A stretch of DNA of 39,829 nucleotides from Butyrivibrio sp. (GTDB lineage: Bacteria; Bacillota; Clostridia; Lachnospirales; Lachnospiraceae). Within the stretch, counting starts at the first letter, position 1; each line of letters opens with the position of its first letter. The stretch spans positions 1 through 39,829 of the forward strand of contig JAKVKH010000035.1 in NCBI GenBank assembly GCA_022486625.1. Reading direction: 5' to 3'. Positions 15,689 through 24,348 of this stretch are shown here, piece by piece. Made by a program: the position numbers and the translations under genes. The notes under the pieces are model-generated. The model made no database searches. It was given only the letters and a program-made list of their open reading frames with translations, and had not been told where the DNA came from.

Positions 15689-16978
15689 ATGAATATGAAG
15701 GATATCTGCGATGCCGGAAGCGACATACTCGGCGCGGTGGCGGATGCAGTGGAAACAGGGGATTATAGAAATCTGAATACGACAATCAGAAGCCGGGTAT
15801 CGGATGTATCTGTTGGAATCTCAAGGGATGTTTCGGATGGCGCGGCGAAGATGGCTGATAAGGCGGATGAACTGGGAAGACAGTACGGACAGCATACAGA
15901 ACAGAGTATGAAATTCAGCAGTGTGCAGTTCGGAAAGACGAAGTTCAACAGGGTACAATTCAGTAACAATGGGCAGAATGTCGCGTCCTCAGGAGAATTC
16001 AGCACGGCAGTGCCGCAGAATACGCAGCCTGTTTCTTATTTTGCCAGAAGAAGGATCAGCAAGCTTAATTCCATTGGAATGATCATTGCCGGAATTCTGG
16101 GTCTGATGTTTATAACAATGCCGCTGAGCGTACCGGTTATTATTCTGCCGTTCTCCGTAAATGAGATTATTATAGCAGCAGCGACCGGCGGGGCAGCTGC
16201 CTTTGTCATTTCAGGCGTAGGGTTTTCGTTGCTCCTGAGGAAGGGGATTTTGCTGAAACGGTTGATTGAGCGTTATTACCGCTATGCAGATCTGGTCGGA
16301 AGTTCGGAGTTCTTCACCATAAAGGATCTGGCACAGAATGCAGGCAGGAAAGAGAGTGCCGTCAGGAAAGATCTGAAGAAGATGATGGAGAGAAAGATGA
16401 TTAATGCCAGAATGGATGACAGCCAGACGACTGTGATGCTGACGGATCAGGCCTACGAGCAGTATATGAGTGCAGAAAATAGCCGAAGAGAACGGGAAGC
16501 TCTTGCACAGAAGAAGCAGGAGGAACTGGATCAGGCAGCACTTTCGGATGACGTAAAGGCAATCCTGCAGGATGGAAATGCATATCTGAAAGAAGTGCGC
16601 ACACTGAATGATCTGATTCCGGACACGGATGAAATGTCCACAAAGCTCTATCAGCTCGAGAATATTATGAACCGGATTTTCGACAGGGTGAGGAAAGAAC
16701 CACAGAATGCACAGAATCTGCGAAAGTTCATGACTTACTATCTGCCGACAACACTAAAACTTCTGAATGCTTATGTGGATCTGGATAAGCAGCCGGCAGC
16801 AGGAGAGAATATTCTGCAGACAAAAAAAGAGATTGAAGGTACAATGGATACAATCAATGATGCGTTTGAAAAGCTTCTGGACAGCCTGTTTCAGGATGTG
16901 GCATGGGATATTTCCTCTGATATTTCAGTAATGAAGACCATGATGGCACAGGATGGACTGACAGAGCAGAAAAAATAA
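15689..16978 (+). CDS. xpaC: XpaC-family membrane protein with an internal winged-helix-like segment
   Basis: About 429 residues. The N-terminal 115 residues are hydrophilic and probably partly helical. Two hydrophobic segments follow at about 129-185, then a segment at about 192-258 (TIKDLAQNAGRKESAVRKDLKKMMERKMI) that looks like a winged helix. The C-terminus is the helical XpaC domain (5-bromo-4-chloroindolyl phosphate hydrolysis family). I chose ATG 15689, 7 nt after AGAGG; ATG 15683 is too close to it. It sits 15 nt upstream of telA, and this pair recurs in Firmicutes (xpaC-yaaN in Bacillus). The biochemical role is not established; envelope stress or toxic-anion resistance is suggested by family naming only. 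Confidence 0.82.
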   Translation: MNMKDICDAGSDILGAVADAVETGDYRNLNTTIRSRVSDVSVGISRDVSDGAAKMADKADELGRQYGQHTEQSMKFSSVQFGKTKFNRVQFSNNGQNVASSGEFSTAVPQNTQPVSYFARRRISKLNSIGMIIAGILGLMFITMPLSVPVIILPFSVNEIIIAAATGGAAAFVISGVGFSLLLRKGILLKRLIERYYRYADLVGSSEFFTIKDLAQNAGRKESAVRKDLKKMMERKMINARMDDSQTTVMLTDQAYEQYMSAENSRREREALAQKKQEELDQAALSDDVKAILQDGNAYLKEVRTLNDLIPDTDEMSTKLYQLENIMNRIFDRVRKEPQNAQNLRKFMTYYLPTTLKLLNAYVDLDKQPAAGENILQTKKEIEGTMDTINDAFEKLLDSLFQDVAWDISSDISVMKTMMAQDGLTEQKK

Positions 16979-16993
16979 TTTCGGGAGGGAAAG

Positions 16994-18130
16994 ATGGATT
17001 TTAAGGAAGAGACACCGACATTAACATTTGGGTTGCCAACGGAAAATGATGAGAAAGCAGTACCTGCAGCAGCGGCGCAGCCGGATGCGGTGATGGATAA
17101 AGAGCCGGAGCTGACACCGGATGAAATAAAGCAGGTGGATGAATTTGCAGAGCAGATCAATCTGACAGATTCTCAGGCCATTATGAACTATGGTGTGGGT
17201 ACCCAGAAGAAGATGGCTGATTTTTCAGAAAAGGCGATTGACAATGTAAGAACCAAGGATATGGGGGAAGTCGGGGGAATGCTTACTTCTCTTGTAACCC
17301 AGCTGAAAGATTTTGATGTAGATGAAGAGAATAAGGGCATCATGTCAATTTTCAGAAAGGGAAATAACCGTGTCAATGCGTTGAAAGCCAAATACAGCAA
17401 GGTTGAAACTAATGTAAGTACAATTTCCGGAGAACTGGAGAAACATCAGATTCAGCTGATGAAGGATGTGGAACTTCTGGACAGAATGTATGCACTGAAT
17501 CTTGATTATTATAAAGAACTGTCAATGTATATTATTGCAGGCAAAAAGAAGTTGCAGCAGGTACGGGAAAGAGATATGGTCAGATTGCAGCAGAAGGCGA
17601 GGCTGTCAGGACTTCCGGAGGATGCGCAGGCGGTGAAGGATCTGGCGGCACAGTGTGACCGTTTTGAAAAGAAAATCTATGATCTTGAACTGACCAGAAC
17701 TGTTGCCATGCAGACAGGCCCGCAGATTCGTATGGTGCAGAGCTCTGATACCATGATGGCTGAGAAGATTCAGTCGACCATTGTCAATACTATTCCGTTG
17801 TGGAAGAATCAGATGGTGATTGCTATCGGAATCGAACATTCCACACAGGCGGCAAAGGCAGAACGGGAAGTGAATGACATGACAAATGCACTTCTTCGTA
17901 AGAATGCCGATGCACTCAAGAGTGCAACGGTTGCGACCGCAAAGGAATCCGAGCGTGGCATTGTAGACATGGAAACGCTCAAGCATACTAATGAAGCATT
18001 GATATCCACACTGGATGAAGTTATGGCAATTCAGAAGGATGGTAAGGAAAAACGGCATGCTGCGGAGGCAGAGCTGCAGGGAATTGAGAGTGAGCTCAAG
18101 CAGAAGCTGCTGCAGGCTTCAGAGGCATAA
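16994..18130 (+). CDS. telA: TelA-family protein (toxic anion resistance, YaaN-like)
   Basis: A 378-residue soluble, largely alpha-helical protein matching the TelA family throughout. Typical stretches are GIMSIFRKGNNRVNALKAKY, LDRMYALNLDYYKELSMYI and VNTIPLWKNQMVIAIG. The N-terminal 45 residues are acidic and low in structure. The family is linked to tellurite and other toxic-anion resistance and to some membrane-active antimicrobials, but its mechanism is unknown. It is cotranscribed with xpaC and closed by a strong terminator. GGGAGGG precedes the start. Confidence 0.93.
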   Translation: MDFKEETPTLTFGLPTENDEKAVPAAAAQPDAVMDKEPELTPDEIKQVDEFAEQINLTDSQAIMNYGVGTQKKMADFSEKAIDNVRTKDMGEVGGMLTSLVTQLKDFDVDEENKGIMSIFRKGNNRVNALKAKYSKVETNVSTISGELEKHQIQLMKDVELLDRMYALNLDYYKELSMYIIAGKKKLQQVRERDMVRLQQKARLSGLPEDAQAVKDLAAQCDRFEKKIYDLELTRTVAMQTGPQIRMVQSSDTMMAEKIQSTIVNTIPLWKNQMVIAIGIEHSTQAAKAEREVNDMTNALLRKNADALKSATVATAKESERGIVDMETLKHTNEALISTLDEVMAIQKDGKEKRHAAEAELQGIESELKQKLLQASEA

Positions 18131-18143
18131 TACAGGAAATGAT

Positions 18144-18177
18144 AAAGGCAGGGTGCCGGTGTGTACCCTGCCTTTTT
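18144..18177 (+). terminator. Intrinsic terminator after telA
   Basis: An 11-nt left arm (18144-18154) pairs with ACCCTGCCTTT from 18165, followed by more T. This is a GC-rich stem with a classic U-tract. Confidence 0.93.
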
Positions 18178-18207
18178 GCATCTGCTTATTCATTGTTTAA
18201 TAACATT

Positions 18208-18236
18208 TTGACAGATATTGAAAACAAAGATATATG
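18208..18236 (+). promoter_or_regulatory. Promoter of galK-galT
   Basis: TTGACA (18208-18213) is separated by 17 nt from TATATG (18231-18236). The leader to the galK start would be about 127 nt. I see no obvious cre site or operator in it. Confidence 0.6.
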
Positions 18237-18370
18237 GAAGAAAAGGGTCCTTGGGAGTAGTATATTAGTATCAGGTAAAAACATATCATGCAGTTGTATC
18301 AATTGCAGATTACATTGGGATGTTACAAAGGGTTAAGACGTCCGGAGGCGGGCGCAGAAAGGTATGAACA

Positions 18371-19549
18371 ATGATCGATCAGAAAATGAAAACAGCAGTA
18401 CTGGAAGGGTTTGAGAAGACATTCGGAAAGCAGGAAGGCACGAAGGCATATTTTGCACCGGGACGTGTAAACCTGATCGGCGAGCATACAGATTATAATG
18501 GCGGACATGTTTTTCCGTGTGCACTGACAATCGGAACCTATGGCGCTGTACATAAGAGAACGGACAGACAGCTGCGTTTTTATTCCATGAACTTTGATAA
18601 GCTGCCGGTAAAAAATACATCACTGGAGGAGCTGGTTCCGTCTGAGGATGCGGGCTGGACCAATTATCCGAAGGGAGTCATCTGGGCATTTGAGAAGCGC
18701 GGCTTTAAGCTTCCCTGTGGTTTTGATATGGTGATTTACGGAAATATTCCGAATGGATCGGGTCTTTCTTCTTCCGCATCACTGGAAGTTCTGACCGGAT
18801 TCATTCTCCGCGACCTGTACGGTTTTGACGTAACGAATCAGGATCTGGCGCTGATCGGACAGTATTCAGAAAATAATTTCAATGGAATGAACTGTGGAAT
18901 CATGGATCAGTTTGCTGTTGCCATGGGTAAGGAAGATAATGCGATTTTCCTTGATACAGCAGATCTTTCTTTTGAATATGCACCGATTCAGCTGGAAGGT
19001 GCCAAGATTGTAATAGCTAATACCAATAAGAAACATAAGCTGACGGATTCCCAGTACAATGCAAGACGCAGTGCATGTGAAGAAGCGCTTGCAGAAATGC
19101 AGAAGGAAGTAAAAATCAGAGGTCTTGGTGATCTTTCCGTGGAAGAATTTGAAGCACATAAAAATGCAATCAAGGATCCTGACCGCAGACAGAAGGCAAA
19201 GCATGCGGTATATGAAAATCAGCGTACCATTGAAGCAGTAGCGGCGCTGAAGGCAGGAGATATCAAACATTTCGGACAGCTGATGAATGCATCTCATGTG
19301 TCACTTCGTGATGATTATGATGTAACGGGTGTAGAGCTGGATACACTGGCAGAAGAGGCATGGAAGATTCCGGGGGTCATCGGTTCGAGAATGACAGGCG
19401 GCGGTTTTGGCGGCTGTACGGTTTCCATTGTTGAGGACGGTGCAATTGATGCGTTCAAGAAGCAGGTTGGCGAAGCATATAAGGAGAAGATCGGTTATGA
19501 CTGTACGTTCTATACGGTAGAAATCGGCGGAGGTCCGGCAGTCATCTGA
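18371..19549 (+). CDS. galK: Galactokinase
   Basis: Phosphorylates alpha-D-galactose to galactose-1-phosphate, the first committed step of the Leloir pathway. GHMP-kinase motifs are all present: PGRVNLIGEHTDYNGG near residue 29, GLSSSASLE near 130, the catalytic aspartate in CGIMDQFAV near 178, and MTGGGFGGC near 341. The 392-residue length is normal. AGAAAGG lies 8 nt upstream of the start. galT follows after 47 nt, so the pair is one operon. No galactose mutarotase, epimerase or transporter is present here. Confidence 0.97.
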   Translation: MIDQKMKTAVLEGFEKTFGKQEGTKAYFAPGRVNLIGEHTDYNGGHVFPCALTIGTYGAVHKRTDRQLRFYSMNFDKLPVKNTSLEELVPSEDAGWTNYPKGVIWAFEKRGFKLPCGFDMVIYGNIPNGSGLSSSASLEVLTGFILRDLYGFDVTNQDLALIGQYSENNFNGMNCGIMDQFAVAMGKEDNAIFLDTADLSFEYAPIQLEGAKIVIANTNKKHKLTDSQYNARRSACEEALAEMQKEVKIRGLGDLSVEEFEAHKNAIKDPDRRQKAKHAVYENQRTIEAVAALKAGDIKHFGQLMNASHVSLRDDYDVTGVELDTLAEEAWKIPGVIGSRMTGGGFGGCTVSIVEDGAIDAFKKQVGEAYKEKIGYDCTFYTVEIGGGPAVI

Positions 19550-19596
19550 TCAGAAGGAAATTTTGCGTCTGTTTTGGCAGGAGGTATGGAAATATA

Positions 19597-21141
19597 ATGG
19601 CAGAAAATATTCAGGATGCAGTAACAGAGCTTGTTGCGTATGCATTAAAGACAGGGCTGATCGAGCATGAAGATATCATCTATGCAGTGAACTGTGTAAT
19701 CAGAGAGCTGAGACTCGATACATATGAAGGAGATGAAGCGGCGGTTTCAGACTGCGCGCAGAAGATTTCGGATAAAGAACTCGGTGACGGAACCTGGCTG
19801 GAAAAAACGCTTAAGGTAATGGATGATTATGCATGTGCAAATGGCATCTGTGAAAGCGACAGCGTGGTATACAGAGATCTTTTTGATACCAGACTGATGG
19901 GAGTTCTGACGCCAAGACCAAGCGAAGTGATCCGCAGATTCAGACAGCTGTACCGGGAAGATCCGCAGAAAGCAACGGATTTCTATTATGTTTTTGCCAG
20001 GGATACGGATTATATCAGAAGATATCGTATTTCAAAAGATCTGAAGTGGGTAACACAGACTCCTTATGGCGATCTCGATATTACGATCAATCTTTCCAAG
20101 CCGGAAAAAGATCCAAAGGCAATTGCGGCAGCAAGAAATGCAAAACAGAGCGGATATCCGAAATGCCAGTTGTGCCGTGAAAATGAAGGTTATGCGGGCA
20201 GAGTGGATCATCCGGCAAGAGAAAACCACAGAGTGATTCCGGTTACGATTCAGAATTCACAGTGGGGATTCCAGTATTCACCATATGTATATTACAATGA
20301 GCATTGCATTGTGTTTAATTCACAGCATATTCCGATGAAGATTGAGCATGGGACCTTCTGCAAACTGTTTGATTTTGTAAAGCAGTTTCCGCATTACTTT
20401 GTCGGTTCCAATGCGGATCTGCCGATTGTCGGCGGTTCCATTTTAAGCCATGATCATTTTCAGGGCGGACATTATGAATTTGCCATGGCCAAGGCGCCGG
20501 TGACGAGGAAATTTGCAGTAAAAGGCTTTGAAGATGTGAAGGCAGGTATCGTGAAGTGGCCGATGTCCGTCATCAGACTTTCCGGCCCGGATACAGCGCG
20601 AATTATCGCACTGGCGGATGTGGTGCTGACAAAGTGGCGTTCTTATACAGATGAAGCAGTGTTCATTTTCGCAGAGACAGACGGTACACCACATAATACA
20701 ATCACGCCGATAGCCAGAAAGCGTGGTAAAGATTATGAGCTGGATCTGGTACTTCGCAATAACATTACTACAACAGAGCATCCGCTTGGTGTATTTCATC
20801 CGCATGCGCAGCTCCACCACATCAAGAAGGAAAATATCGGACTGATCGAAGTGATGGGACTGGCCGTACTTCCTGCAAGATTAAAGGAAGAAATGGCAAC
20901 GCTGAAGAAAGCAATACTGGATGGCACGGATATCAGATCCGATCCGGAGATTGAAAAGCATGCAGACTGGGTAGAGACATTCAGCAAAAAATATGATCAT
21001 ATTGATGCAGGCAACATTGATAAAATTCTGCAGGATGAAATCGGAGAAGTCTTCATGCACGTGCTTGAGGATGCCGGAGTATATAAACAGACGCAGGAAG
21101 GTCAGAGGGCGTTTGACAGATTCACACAGACATTGGCATAA
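19597..21141 (+). CDS. galT: UDP-glucose:hexose-1-phosphate uridylyltransferase, Firmicutes type
   Basis: Exchanges galactose-1-phosphate for the glucose-1-phosphate of UDP-glucose. At 514 residues it belongs to the long Gram-positive class. The active-site histidines are in SHDHFQGG, starting at about H285, where the E. coli type has HPHPQ. CQLCRENEGY may bind a metal. GGAGG precedes the start. With galK upstream it supplies the second Leloir step; galE must be elsewhere. Confidence 0.96.
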   Translation: MAENIQDAVTELVAYALKTGLIEHEDIIYAVNCVIRELRLDTYEGDEAAVSDCAQKISDKELGDGTWLEKTLKVMDDYACANGICESDSVVYRDLFDTRLMGVLTPRPSEVIRRFRQLYREDPQKATDFYYVFARDTDYIRRYRISKDLKWVTQTPYGDLDITINLSKPEKDPKAIAAARNAKQSGYPKCQLCRENEGYAGRVDHPARENHRVIPVTIQNSQWGFQYSPYVYYNEHCIVFNSQHIPMKIEHGTFCKLFDFVKQFPHYFVGSNADLPIVGGSILSHDHFQGGHYEFAMAKAPVTRKFAVKGFEDVKAGIVKWPMSVIRLSGPDTARIIALADVVLTKWRSYTDEAVFIFAETDGTPHNTITPIARKRGKDYELDLVLRNNITTTEHPLGVFHPHAQLHHIKKENIGLIEVMGLAVLPARLKEEMATLKKAILDGTDIRSDPEIEKHADWVETFSKKYDHIDAGNIDKILQDEIGEVFMHVLEDAGVYKQTQEGQRAFDRFTQTLA

Positions 21142-21157
21142 TGATGATAATTCTTAC

Positions 21158-21181
21158 ACAGGCGGCAGAATTGCCGCCTGT
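21158..21181 (+). terminator. GC-rich hairpin after galT, weak terminator candidate
   Basis: A perfect 10-bp stem (21158-21167 with 21172-21181) with a GAAT loop follows the galT stop by 16 nt. No U-tract follows, so it may only stabilise the mRNA end or slow the polymerase before nth. Confidence 0.5.
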
Positions 21182-21213
21182 TGCAGTATGGGAAAGAAAG
21201 AGGAGAAATCACT

Positions 21214-21867
21214 ATGGTCAGGAAAACGGAAAAACTGGAAGCTCGTGTGAGGGAAGTTTTAAAAAGGCTGGATGCGAAATACGGTGCAGATACAAAATGC
21301 TATCTGACGCATGATAATGCCTGGCAGCTTCTGATTGCCACCATCCTGAGTGCACAGTGTACGGATGCCCGTGTGAATATGGTAACGCCCGGTCTTTTCC
21401 GAAAATATCCTTCAGTACAGGCATTCGCAGATGCAGACATCAGAGAACTTGAACAGGATATTCATTCTATCGGATTCTATCACAGTAAGGCCAGAAATAT
21501 TATTGCCTGCTGCAAGATGCTGATGGAGACTTATCATGGAGAAGTACCGCGGACGATTGAAGAACTGACGCTTTTGCCGGGGGTTGGGCGTAAGACGGCA
21601 AATGTGATCCGGGGGAATATTTTTGAAGATCCCAGTATTGTGGTGGATACGCATGTGAAGAGAATTTCAAAACGGCTGGGATTTACGGATGCAGATGATC
21701 CGGTGAAAGTGGAACAGGATCTGATGAAGATCCTGCCGAGAGAGAACTGGATCAGGTATAATATCCAGATCATTTATCTGGGTCGTACGATCTGCAAGGC
21801 GCCGACGCCCAGATGTGAGGAATGTTATTTAAAGGATATCTGTCCTTCTTCCTCAACCAGATCCTGA
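21214..21867 (+). CDS. nth: Endonuclease III
   Basis: A base-excision repair glycosylase and AP lyase for oxidised pyrimidines. The helix-hairpin-helix LPGVGRKTAN contains the catalytic lysine near residue 125. The catalytic aspartate is in IVVDTHVKRIS. The C-terminal iron-sulfur cluster has spacing C-x6-C-x2-C-x5-C. I chose ATG 21214 behind an AGAGGAGAAA site, giving 217 residues; the upstream in-frame ATG at 21181 is rejected. The last 43 nt overlap the convergent gene at 21825. Confidence 0.96.
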   Translation: MVRKTEKLEARVREVLKRLDAKYGADTKCYLTHDNAWQLLIATILSAQCTDARVNMVTPGLFRKYPSVQAFADADIRELEQDIHSIGFYHSKARNIIACCKMLMETYHGEVPRTIEELTLLPGVGRKTANVIRGNIFEDPSIVVDTHVKRISKRLGFTDADDPVKVEQDLMKILPRENWIRYNIQIIYLGRTICKAPTPRCEECYLKDICPSSSTRS

Positions 21868-22475
21868 AGATATTGAAGAATATGAGGTTTACTCAGAGAA
21901 CGGAGTTTGTCGGCAGTTTCTGTCATGGACTGAATTCTGTTGTGAAATTCTTCTTCGGAGAGAGAAAGCCGACTCTGGTATAACTTTGCGAGAAGTCGGT
22001 AAGATGCTTCAATATCTGTGCCAGTACTGACAGCAAATTCAAGGACGGCGGCGGCTTCTTTATAATGGGCAGCATTATAAAGAGCCATGGCCCATTTCTG
22101 CAGTGTGCATACGAGGGTTGTATAGTTCTGATCATATGCACTCAGAGGGGTGATATTGGCTGTTCCATACATAAGCTTGAGGTCAGTATTGGAAATCCCG
22201 GTCAGGTTGACAATTTTTTCTCCGGAGAGTTCTTTCAGAACGGTTTCACATTCCGTGACTTCAGGTTTCTCTGAGAGAACGCCGAAAGGAAGCTGTTCCA
22301 TGGGAATTGAAATATAGTCAAGACCGTCCAGACTTTTCTTCCTGACGAAATTGGACATGTTTTCTTTTTCCCAATAGCTTTTTTCAAGCTTTTTCTTTTT
22401 TTTGGCAATGCGGTGAAGTGTGTAGTTCATCCATATGGCAAAGTAGATAAAAGTTGCAAGAACGAGAAAATTCAT
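21825..22475 (-). CDS. Membrane-anchored protein of unknown function with a TPR-like C-terminal half
   Basis: I do not recognise this 216-residue protein. Residues 2-21 are a hydrophobic anchor (FLVLATFIYFAIWMNYTL), followed at once by a lysine stretch, so the bulk is cytoplasmic by the positive-inside rule. The segment from about 120 is helical, with alanine- and leucine-rich repeats (KWAMALYNAAHYKEAAAVLEF) suggestive of tetratricopeptide repeats. The 3' end overlaps nth by 43 nt on the opposite strand. It is divergent from the small membrane peptide gene. A scaffold or adaptor role is possible but unproven. Confidence 0.7.
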   Translation of the reverse strand: MNFLVLATFIYFAIWMNYTLHRIAKKKKKLEKSYWEKENMSNFVRKKSLDGLDYISIPMEQLPFGVLSEKPEVTECETVLKELSGEKIVNLTGISNTDLKLMYGTANITPLSAYDQNYTTLVCTLQKWAMALYNAAHYKEAAAVLEFAVSTGTDIEASYRLLAKLYQSRLSLSEEEFHNRIQSMTETADKLRSLSKPHILQYLQDLVEEEGQISFK

Positions 22476-22540
22476 CTATAATATCCTTTCAGTATCCGGG
22501 GGTTTCTGAGTTTTTTGCTGAAAGTATAAGGAGTATGCTT

Positions 22541-22645
22541 ATGTTTAACATGAACAGTAAAAGAAAAAGAGTCATTGCATCAGTCATCATCATAATTCTG
22601 GTGCTGGCGATGGTTGTACCTATGGTAGCCGAACTGGTAATCTGA
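22541..22645 (+). CDS. Small single-pass membrane peptide, 34 residues
   Basis: A short reading frame with strong translation signals: AAGGAG at 22528-22533, 7 nt before ATG 22541. The peptide has a basic N-terminus (NSKRKR) and one hydrophobic helix (VIASVIIIILVLAMVVPMV), then a stop after AELVI. I recall similar short peptides in Lachnospiraceae genomes, but cannot verify it here. It lies 70 nt upstream of the VanW gene in the same direction. An alternative in-frame start at 22535 is too close to the ribosome binding site. Confidence 0.6.
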   Translation: MFNMNSKRKRVIASVIIIILVLAMVVPMVAELVI

Positions 22646-22715
22646 GCGGCAATCTGTGCGTACACGATAATGATAACATATTTTTAAAGTGTTGTTTCAG
22701 GTAAGAGGGGATTTT

Positions 22716-24326
22716 ATGAAAAAATTTGTCATGGGTCTGATGCTGGTCGGAGCAATGGTTCTGCTGGCACCTGCGGGAACAGCAAAAGCTGCGGGAACGA
22801 GCCAGACAGTGCCAAGCGGAGTGTCTATCGGCAGCATCGATGTTTCAGGAATGACAGCAGATGAGGCAAAGACTGCAGTTGAAAATTACATTAACGGAAT
22901 TAAAAATTCGACGGTAACGCTTCATGGCAGGACGGCAGATCAGACAGTCACAATGACGGCGGGAGATCTGGGATTGACATGGACAAATCCGGAAGTTGTG
23001 GATGATGCGGTTTTACTTGGACAAAAAGGCAATGTGGTTCAGCGCTATAAGGATTTGAAGGATGCGCAGAATGTGGGTAAGAAGCTGGATCTGGAATATG
23101 CACTGGACGATACGGTACTGACACAGGTTCTGGAAGATCAGTGCGCAGCATTTAATGTGACAGCACAGAATTACGGGCTGATCAGGCAGAATGGCGCATT
23201 TCAGGTAGTCGGCGGGACGGTCGGTTATCAGGTAAATGAGGCATCTTCACTGAAGGCAATTCAGGATTATATTGCCAAAGACTGGAATCTTGGAAACTGT
23301 GATATCAACCTTGTGGTGGAGGAACAGCAGCCGGAGGGAAAACAGGAAGATCTTCTGAAGGTAAAGGATGTACTGGGAACATATACGACCAGCTTTGCTT
23401 CTTCCGGCAGTGCCAGATGTGCAAATGTGGAAAACGGATGCAAGCTGGCGAGCGGTAAGACGGTATACCCGGGGGAAGAATATTCGGTGCTTGATAATAT
23501 TACTCCCTTTACGCAGGAAAATGGCTATTATCCTGCAGGTTCCTATCTGAAGGGAACAGTAGTGGAGAGTATCGGAGGAGGGATCTGTCAGGTATCTACA
23601 ACATTATATAATGCAGTACTCAGAGCTGAACTTAAAGTGACCGAACGGTATAATCATTCTATGATTATCAATTATGTCGATCCGTCTGCAGATGCTGCAA
23701 TTGCTGAAAATGGCGGTAAGAATTTCAAATTTGTCAACAATACGGGGTATCCGATTTATATTGACGGATCAACTTCAGGAAAGCAGATTACTTTCACGAT
23801 TTACGGAGTGGAAACAAGACCTTCGAACCGGAAGGTTTCCTTTGAAAGCGAAACACTTTCTACAACGCCGCCGGGAGCCGACAGTTTTGTTACAGATGCA
23901 TCACAGCCGGTCGGATATGTTCATGTACAGGCGGCTCATCAGGGAATCAAGGCACAGCTGATCAAGGTGGTGACGGTAGGCGGTGTGGAACAGAGCAGAG
24001 AAGCGATTAACAGCAGCAATTATCAGATGGTGCCAAGGGTTGTAACAGTAGGAACCGGATCAGCAGATGCTGCTACACTGGCACAGCTGAATGCGGCAAT
24101 TGCAACAGGCAGTATGGATACTGTTAAGGCAGTTGCATCTACACTGGCAGCGCAGATTGCAGCAGGTACAACAACGGCAGATGCACAGGCAGCAGCGGCA
24201 GCTCAGGCAGCAGCAGCTCAGGCACAGGCAGCGGCGGCAGCTCAGGCAGCAGCGGCACAGGCAGCAGGTCAGGCAGCTTCAGTTCCGGCAACTACAGGTG
24301 CAGATGCGGTGGCACCGGCACAATAA
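22716..24326 (+). CDS. Secreted VanW-family protein with peptidoglycan-binding-like domain and Ala/Gln tail
   Basis: About 536 residues. A signal peptide (MKKFVMGLMLVGAMVLLAPAG) ends near the AKA site, so the protein is exported. The region to about 200 resembles the PG_binding_4 domain found before VanW. The VanW domain is marked by GGGICQVSTTLYNAVLRAEL near residue 287, with LDNITPFTQENGY before it. The last 60-70 residues are a low-complexity Ala/Gln tract encoded by GCA/CAG repeats. Start 22716 follows AAGAGGGG. VanW proteins are linked to the cell wall, but no enzymatic role is established. There is no transmembrane anchor or sortase motif at the C-terminus. Confidence 0.88.
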   Translation: MKKFVMGLMLVGAMVLLAPAGTAKAAGTSQTVPSGVSIGSIDVSGMTADEAKTAVENYINGIKNSTVTLHGRTADQTVTMTAGDLGLTWTNPEVVDDAVLLGQKGNVVQRYKDLKDAQNVGKKLDLEYALDDTVLTQVLEDQCAAFNVTAQNYGLIRQNGAFQVVGGTVGYQVNEASSLKAIQDYIAKDWNLGNCDINLVVEEQQPEGKQEDLLKVKDVLGTYTTSFASSGSARCANVENGCKLASGKTVYPGEEYSVLDNITPFTQENGYYPAGSYLKGTVVESIGGGICQVSTTLYNAVLRAELKVTERYNHSMIINYVDPSADAAIAENGGKNFKFVNNTGYPIYIDGSTSGKQITFTIYGVETRPSNRKVSFESETLSTTPPGADSFVTDASQPVGYVHVQAAHQGIKAQLIKVVTVGGVEQSREAINSSNYQMVPRVVTVGTGSADAATLAQLNAAIATGSMDTVKAVASTLAAQIAAGTTTADAQAAAAAQAAAAQAQAAAAAQAAAAQAAGQAASVPATTGADAVAPAQ

Positions 24327-24348
24327 AGAGAAACAGCATGGAGCAGAC

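Noticed and set aside
15683..18130. Tellurite-resistance (ter) island
   Set aside because: Only XpaC and TelA are present; no terBCDEF genes accompany them, so this is the common chromosomal pair.
24091..24348. Gln/Arg-rich N-terminal extension of the AIR-synthase-like protein
   Set aside because: It is the out-of-frame reading of the VanW Ala/Gln tail; the domain begins at 24349.
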